From Streptococcus sp. HMSC074B11 (GTDB lineage: Bacteria; Bacillota; Bacilli; Lactobacillales; Streptococcaceae): a stretch of DNA of 53,859 nucleotides. A program made the position numbers and the translations under genes. The DNA lies in assembly GCF_001808705.1 (NCBI RefSeq), contig NZ_KV794218.1, positions 1-53,859 on the forward strand. The letters are read 5' to 3'. Below the pieces are notes generated by a model. It saw only the letters and a list, made by a program, of their open reading frames with translations. It was not told the DNA's origin and did not search any database. This document shows, piece by piece, positions 49,615 through 53,859 of the stretch. Numbering within the stretch: the first letter of the stretch is position 1; every line of letters starts with the position of its first letter.

Positions 49615-50087
49615 CAATTGTAGGATGCCGTATCGATGGACGTTTGATCCACGGACAAGTAGCAAACCTTTGGTCTGCTAAACTTAATGTTTCACGTATC
49701 ATGGTCGTTGACAATGAAGTTGTTAACAACGATGTTGAAAAGAGCGGATTGAAGCTTGCAACACCACCAGGTGTAAAACTTAGCATTTTGCCAGTTGAAA
49801 AAGCTGCAGCCAATATCCTTGCTGGTAAATACGATAGCCAACGTCTTTTGATTGTAGCACGCAAACCTGACCGTTTCCTCGGTTTGGTAGAAGCAGGTGT
49901 GCCACTTGAAACTGTCAATGTCGGCAACATGTCTCAAACACCAGAAACACGTGCGATCACACGTTCTATCAACGTTGTAGATAAAGACGTGGAAGATTTC
50001 CACAAATTGGCGGAAAAAGGTGTTAAACTTACTGCTCAAATGGTTCCAAATGATCCAGTTTCAGACTTTTTGAGCTTATTAAAATAG
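49611..50087 (+). CDS. PTS IIB, mannose/sorbose family
   Basis: 158 residues. Phosphotransfer domain with the active His14 in CRIDGRLIHGQVANLW. Takes phosphate from IIA (51831) and passes it to the sugar entering through IIC/IID. Translationally coupled to bgaC, suggesting that the sugar is the product or substrate of BgaC, such as a GlcNAc/GalNAc-containing disaccharide. Confidence 0.93.
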   Translation: MTIVGCRIDGRLIHGQVANLWSAKLNVSRIMVVDNEVVNNDVEKSGLKLATPPGVKLSILPVEKAAANILAGKYDSQRLLIVARKPDRFLGLVEAGVPLETVNVGNMSQTPETRAITRSINVVDKDVEDFHKLAEKGVKLTAQMVPNDPVSDFLSLLK

Positions 50088-50113
50088 GAAAAAATTTTTA
50101 GGAGGTCATTGTT

Positions 50114-51019
50114 ATGATACAATGGTGGCAAATTTTACTTCTCACTTTGTACTCAGCTTATCAAATCTGTGATGAGTTGACGATCGTTTCTTCTGCAGGT
50201 TCCCCTGTATTCGCTGGTTTCATTACTGGTTTGATCATGGGAGATTTGACAACTGGTTTGTTTATCGGTGGTAGCTTGCAGTTGTTCGTACTTGGGGTAG
50301 GTACCTTTGGTGGTGCTTCTCGTATCGACGCAACTTCTGGTGCGGTTCTTGCGACTGCTTTCTCAGTTGCACAAGGAATTGATACAGCACTTGCGATTAC
50401 AACAATCGCTGTGCCAGTAGCAGCACTTTTGACTTACTTCGACGTACTTGGTCGTATGACTACTACATTCTTCGCTCACCGTATTGATGCTGCGATCGAA
50501 CGCTTTGACTACAAAGGAATCGAACGCAACTACCTTCTTGGTGCGCTTCCATGGGCTGCTTCTCGTGCCCTTCCAGTCTTCTTTGCCCTTGCTTTTGGTG
50601 GTGCCTTCGTACAATCAGTAGTAGACTTAGTTGAAGCTTACAAATGGGTTGCAGATGGTTTGACACTCGCAGGTCGTATGCTTCCAGGTCTTGGATTCGC
50701 TATCTTGCTTCGTTACCTTCCAGTTAAACGTAACCTTCACTACCTTGCTATGGGATTCGGTTTGACAGCTATGTTGACTGTACTTTACTCATACGTAACA
50801 GGTCTTGGTGGAGCAGTTGCTGGTCTCATTGGCACTCTTCCTGCTGACGTTGCTGAAAAAATTGGCTTTGCAAACAACTTCAAAGGCTTGTCTATGATCG
50901 GTATCTCTATCGTAGGTATCTTCCTTGCGGTGCTTCACTTCAAAAATAGCCAAAAAGTAGCTGTAGCAGCACCTTCTACACCATCAGAAAGTGGGGAAAT
51001 TGAAGATGACGAATTCTAA
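50114..51019 (+). CDS. PTS IIC, mannose family
   Basis: 301 residues, polytopic membrane component. MIQWWQILLLTLYSAYQICDELT and GLIMGDLTTGLFIGGSLQLF are typical of the IIC(Man) N-terminal half. AGGAGG lies before the start. The C-terminal tail is acidic (SESGEIEDDEF) and overlaps the IID start. Confidence 0.93.
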   Translation: MIQWWQILLLTLYSAYQICDELTIVSSAGSPVFAGFITGLIMGDLTTGLFIGGSLQLFVLGVGTFGGASRIDATSGAVLATAFSVAQGIDTALAITTIAVPVAALLTYFDVLGRMTTTFFAHRIDAAIERFDYKGIERNYLLGALPWAASRALPVFFALAFGGAFVQSVVDLVEAYKWVADGLTLAGRMLPGLGFAILLRYLPVKRNLHYLAMGFGLTAMLTVLYSYVTGLGGAVAGLIGTLPADVAEKIGFANNFKGLSMIGISIVGIFLAVLHFKNSQKVAVAAPSTPSESGEIEDDEF

Positions 51020-51827
51020 TTACAAACTAACAAAAGAAGATTTTAATCAAATTAACAAACGTAGCTTGTTCACTTTCCAATTGGGATGGAACTACGAACG
51101 TATGCAAGCATCAGGTTACCTTTACATGATCTTGCCACAATTGCGTAAAATGTATGGAGATGGAACTCCTGAGTTGAAAGAAATGATGAAAGTTCATACT
51201 CAATTCTTCAACACTTCACCATTCTTCCACACAATCATCGCTGGTTTTGACCTTGCCATGGAAGAAAAAGATGGCGTTGGCTCAAAAGATGCGGTTAACG
51301 GTATCAAGACAGGTTTGATGGGACCATTCGCTCCTCTTGGAGATACTATCTTTGGTTCACTTGTTCCTGCTATCATGGGATCTATCGCTGCAACAATGGC
51401 TATCGCTGGCCAACCTTGGGGTATCTTCCTTTGGATCGCAGTTGCAGTAGCGTATGACATCTTCCGTTGGAAACAATTGGAATTTGCATACAAAGAAGGG
51501 GTTAACCTTATCAACAACATGCAAAGCACTTTGACAGCTTTGATTGAAGCTGCATCTGTACTTGGTGTGTTCATGATGGGTGCTCTTGTAGCAACAATGA
51601 TCAACTTTGAAATTTCATACAAATTGCCAATCGGTGAAAAGATGATTGACTTCCAAGACATCTTGAACTCAATCTTCCCACGCTTGCTTCCAGCAATCTT
51701 CACTGCCTTCATCTTCTGGTTGCTTGGTAAGAAAGGTATGAACTCTACAAAAGCTATCGGTATCATTATCGTGCTTGCCTTGGCTCTTTCTGCCTTTGGT
51801 AAATTTGCACTTGGAATGGGCGCATAA
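51006..51827 (+). CDS. PTS IID, mannose family
   Basis: 273 residues, membrane subunit found only in this PTS family. KEDFNQINKRSLFTFQLGWNYERMQASGYLYMI and GLMGPFAPLGDTIFGSLVPAI are diagnostic. The ATG at 51006 overlaps the end of IIC; a GTG at 50991 is a weaker alternative. Confidence 0.93.
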   Translation: MTNSNYKLTKEDFNQINKRSLFTFQLGWNYERMQASGYLYMILPQLRKMYGDGTPELKEMMKVHTQFFNTSPFFHTIIAGFDLAMEEKDGVGSKDAVNGIKTGLMGPFAPLGDTIFGSLVPAIMGSIAATMAIAGQPWGIFLWIAVAVAYDIFRWKQLEFAYKEGVNLINNMQSTLTALIEAASVLGVFMMGALVATMINFEISYKLPIGEKMIDFQDILNSIFPRLLPAIFTAFIFWLLGKKGMNSTKAIGIIIVLALALSAFGKFALGMGA

Positions 51828-51830
51828 TTT

Positions 51831-52235
51831 ATGACTAAATCATTGATTTTAGTGAGTCACGGTCGTTTCTGTGAAGAACTTAAAGGTAGCACAGAAATGA
51901 TTATGGGTCCACAAGAAAATATTCATACAGTAGCTCTTCTTCCAGAAGATGGACCAGAAGATTTCACTGCGAAATTTGAAGCTGCTGTCGAAGGTTTGGA
52001 TGATTTCCTAGTCTTTGCGGACCTCCTTGGTGGAACACCATGTAACGTGGTGAGCCGTCTGATTATGGAAGGTCGCGACATCGAACTTTATGCAGGAATG
52101 AATCTTCCAATGGTGATTGAATTTATCAATGCGAGTCTAACTGGCGCTGATGCAGATTATAAAAATCGTGCTTCAGAGAGCATTGTCAAAGTTAATGATT
52201 TATTGGCAAGCTTCGAGGACGATGAAGATGAATAA
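51831..52235 (+). CDS. PTS IIA, mannose family
   Basis: 134 residues. Cytoplasmic phosphocarrier with active His10 in ILVSHGRFCEEL and the FADLLGGTPCNVVSRL loop. Starts 3 bases after IID. Last gene before a BOX element and a terminator. Confidence 0.94.
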   Translation: MTKSLILVSHGRFCEELKGSTEMIMGPQENIHTVALLPEDGPEDFTAKFEAAVEGLDDFLVFADLLGGTPCNVVSRLIMEGRDIELYAGMNLPMVIEFINASLTGADADYKNRASESIVKVNDLLASFEDDEDE

Positions 52236-52339
52236 TACTCTTCATAAATCAAATTCAAACCACGTCAGCTTCGTCTTGCCGTACTCAAGTACAGCCTGCG
52301 GCTAGCTTCCTAGTTTGCTCTTTGATTTTCATTGAGTAT
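52235..52339 (+). repeat. BOX element (short A-C form)
   Basis: Starts ATACTCTTCATAAATC, continues AAACCACGTCAGCTTCGTCTTG (boxA) and CAGCCTGCGGCTAGCTTCC (boxC), and ends GATTTTCATTGAGTAT. It begins on the last base of the IIA stop codon, so it lies in the transcript. Confidence 0.9.
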
Positions 52340-52385
52340 AACATGTGATTGCGTTAAAACGTTAAATCATCTTATAGAAAATATA

Positions 52386-52420
52386 CATGGGAATGGGAGC
52401 AGCTCCCATTCCCATGTTTT
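52386..52420 (+). terminator. Terminator/strong hairpin between PTS and agaS
   Basis: CATGGGAATGGGAG/CTCCCATTCCCATG (52386-52399/52403-52416), a perfect 14-bp stem with 3-base loop, then TTTT. Very stable; the T tract is short, so it may attenuate rather than fully stop transcription into agaS. Confidence 0.8.
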
Positions 52421-52454
52421 CAATCATGAAACAATATTAGATTAGAGGTTTTCA

Positions 52455-53621
52455 ATGCTAGATTATACAAAAGAAGATTTGCTTGAGTTGGGAGCAGAAA
52501 TCACAACTCGCGAAATTTACCAACAACCAGACGTTTGGAAAGAAGCTTTTGAAGCTTATCAAGCACGACGTGATGAAATTTCAGCCTTCTTACAAGGAAT
52601 TGCTGACAAACATGACTACATCAAAGTTATCCTTACTGGTGCTGGAACTTCTGCTTATGTAGGTGATACTCTGGTTCCTTACTTTAAAGAAGTTTATGAT
52701 GAACGTAAATGGAATTTCAATGCTATCGCGACAACTGATATCGTAGCAAACCCACAAACTTATTTGAAAAAAGATGTGACAACTGTTTTGGTATCATTCG
52801 CGCGTAGCGGGAACTCACCTGAGAGTGTGGCAACAGTTGACTTGGCCAAGGCTTTGGTTGATGAGCTTTATCAAGTGACCATCACATGTGCAGCTGAAGG
52901 GAAATTGGCTCTCCAAGCGCATGGTGATGACCGCAACCTCTTGCTCTTGCAACCAGCTGCTTCTAACGATGCTGGGTTTGCCATGACTTCAAGCTTCACT
53001 TCAATGATGTTGACCGCACTGTTGGTATTTGATCCAACAGACTTTGCTGTTAAAGCTGAACGTTTCGACGTTCTATCTAGTTTAGCTCGCAAAATTCTTG
53101 ACAATGTGGCAGATGTCAAAGAGTTGGTTGACCTAGACTTTAACCGAGTGATTTATCTAGGTGCAGGTCCATTCTTTGGTCTGTCTCATGAAGCACAGCT
53201 TAAAATTTTGGAATTGACTGCTGGTCAAGTAGCGACTATGTATGAAAGTCCAGTTGGCTTCCGTCACGGTCCAAAATCTCTTATCAACGAAGATACAGTC
53301 GTTTTGGTATTTGGTACTACAACAGATTACACTCGTAAATATGACTTAGACTTGGTTCGCGAAGTTGCTGGCGACCAAATTACTCGTCGAGTTGTTCTCT
53401 TGAGTGATCAAGCCTTCGGACTTGAAAATGTTAAGGAAGTAGCACTTGGATGCGGTGGGGTTCTGAATGATGTTTACCGTGTCTTCCCTTACATCGTTTA
53501 TGGTCAGTTATTTGCTCTCTTGACTTCACTTAAAGTTGGTAACAGACCAGATACACCATCACCTACAGGTACAGTTAACCGTGTTGTTCAAGGTGTCATT
53601 ATTCACGAATTTGAAAAATAA
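52455..53621 (+). CDS. agaS: Sugar-phosphate isomerase/deaminase AgaS
   Basis: 388 residues with two SIS domains. [16 protein letters not shown] and [15 protein letters not shown] (first domain), [42 protein letters not shown] (second domain) fit AgaS, which acts on galactosamine 6-phosphate, giving tagatose 6-phosphate and ammonia. With LacD next, this gives a route from imported GalN/GalNAc-type sugar to triose phosphates. Confidence 0.92.
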   Translation: MLDYTKEDLLELGAEITTREIYQQPDVWKEAFEAYQARRDEISAFLQGIADKHDYIKVILTGAGTSAYVGDTLVPYFKEVYDERKWNFNAIATTDIVANPQTYLKKDVTTVLVSFARSGNSPESVATVDLAKALVDELYQVTITCAAEGKLALQAHGDDRNLLLLQPAASNDAGFAMTSSFTSMMLTALLVFDPTDFAVKAERFDVLSSLARKILDNVADVKELVDLDFNRVIYLGAGPFFGLSHEAQLKILELTAGQVATMYESPVGFRHGPKSLINEDTVVLVFGTTTDYTRKYDLDLVREVAGDQITRRVVLLSDQAFGLENVKEVALGCGGVLNDVYRVFPYIVYGQLFALLTSLKVGNRPDTPSPTGTVNRVVQGVIIHEFEK

Positions 53622-53631
53622 GGAAGAATCT

Positions 53632-53859
53632 ATGAGTAAATTAACATTAAGTCCAAATAAACTTGCTTGCATGCAAAAACTCTCAGACGAGAATGGTATC
53701 ATCTCAGCTCTTGCTTTTGACCAACGTGGTGCTTTGAAACGCCTCATGGCTCAATACCAAACAGAAGAGCCAACAGTAGCTCAAATGGAAGAACTTAAAG
53801 TCTTGGTAGCGGATGAATTGACAAAATACGCTTCATCTATGCTTCTTGACCCTGAATAC
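53632..53859 (+). CDS. lacD: Tagatose 1,6-diphosphate aldolase, 5' part
   Basis: First 76 codons; runs off the window. [30 protein letters not shown] is the N-terminus of streptococcal LacD, a class I aldolase splitting tagatose 1,6-bisphosphate to DHAP and glyceraldehyde 3-phosphate. Ten bases after agaS with AAGGAAG upstream. From memory galM follows agaS in pneumococcus, so a lacD here is a difference. Confidence 0.9.
   Translation, partial: MSKLTLSPNKLACMQKLSDENGIISALAFDQRGALKRLMAQYQTEEPTVAQMEELKVLVADELTKYASSMLLDPEY

Overview
The window looks like a chromosomal segment of a Mitis-group streptococcus: S. mitis, S. oralis or a close relative of S. pneumoniae. The evidence is the low GC, pneumococcal-type gene order (rrn-tRNA-Asn-comW-purA-tadA-dut-radA...araT-recO-plsX-acpP-comAB-pur operon-strH-bgaC), BOX repeats, a CiaR-controlled csRNA and competence (cin-box) promoters. 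ComW and ComB differ clearly from the pneumococcal proteins as I remember them, so I would not call the species S. pneumoniae.

Layout. 1-1.1 kb: end of an rRNA operon (5S 3' end, tRNA-Asn, terminator) and a decayed IS30-type transposase. 1.4-11.3 kb: comW, purA, a csRNA, tadA, SRP RNA, then a dut-phosphatase-radA region that has suffered a partial duplication (two histidine phosphatase genes, a radA fragment and a cysteine hydrolase fragment), an AIM24-family gene, a carbonic anhydrase and prs. 11.4-13.2 kb: an unusual pair made of a secreted Ala/Lys-rich protein ending in LPKTHAAK with no membrane tail, and a class B-like sortase. 13.3-16.7 kb: CoA-binding protein, BOX element, YeiH-type membrane protein, a toxin-antitoxin pair and a stretch of gene relics, including a MobC fragment. 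16.7-19.9 kb: araT-recO-plsX-acpP.

19.9-25.8 kb: a perfect cin-box followed by three tandem 16-17-residue Trp/Lys-ended micro-ORFs, several double-glycine peptides and small membrane (immunity-like) proteins, ending at a terminator just before comAB. ComAB exports and processes double-glycine peptides, so the cluster and its exporter are adjacent.

25.9-42.6 kb: the purine genes purC-L-F-M-N-H, then purD-E-K-B. They make IMP from PRPP (supplied by Prs) and lead on to AMP (PurA, PurB). The run is interrupted at three junctions: an AT-rich four-helix membrane ORF between purN and purH that reads in frame into PurH, a strongly folded RNA between purD and purE, and a DUF262-HEPN gene pair (probable defence module) between purK and purB.

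42.6-53.9 kb: host-glycan harvest. StrH (cell-wall beta-N-acetylglucosaminidase) is followed by the regulator BgaR, the GH35 galactosidase BgaC, a mannose-family PTS (IIB-IIC-IID-IIA), AgaS and the start of LacD. CcpA (cre) sites lie at the strH and bgaC promoters. Comparisons with other genomes are from memory; no database search was possible.
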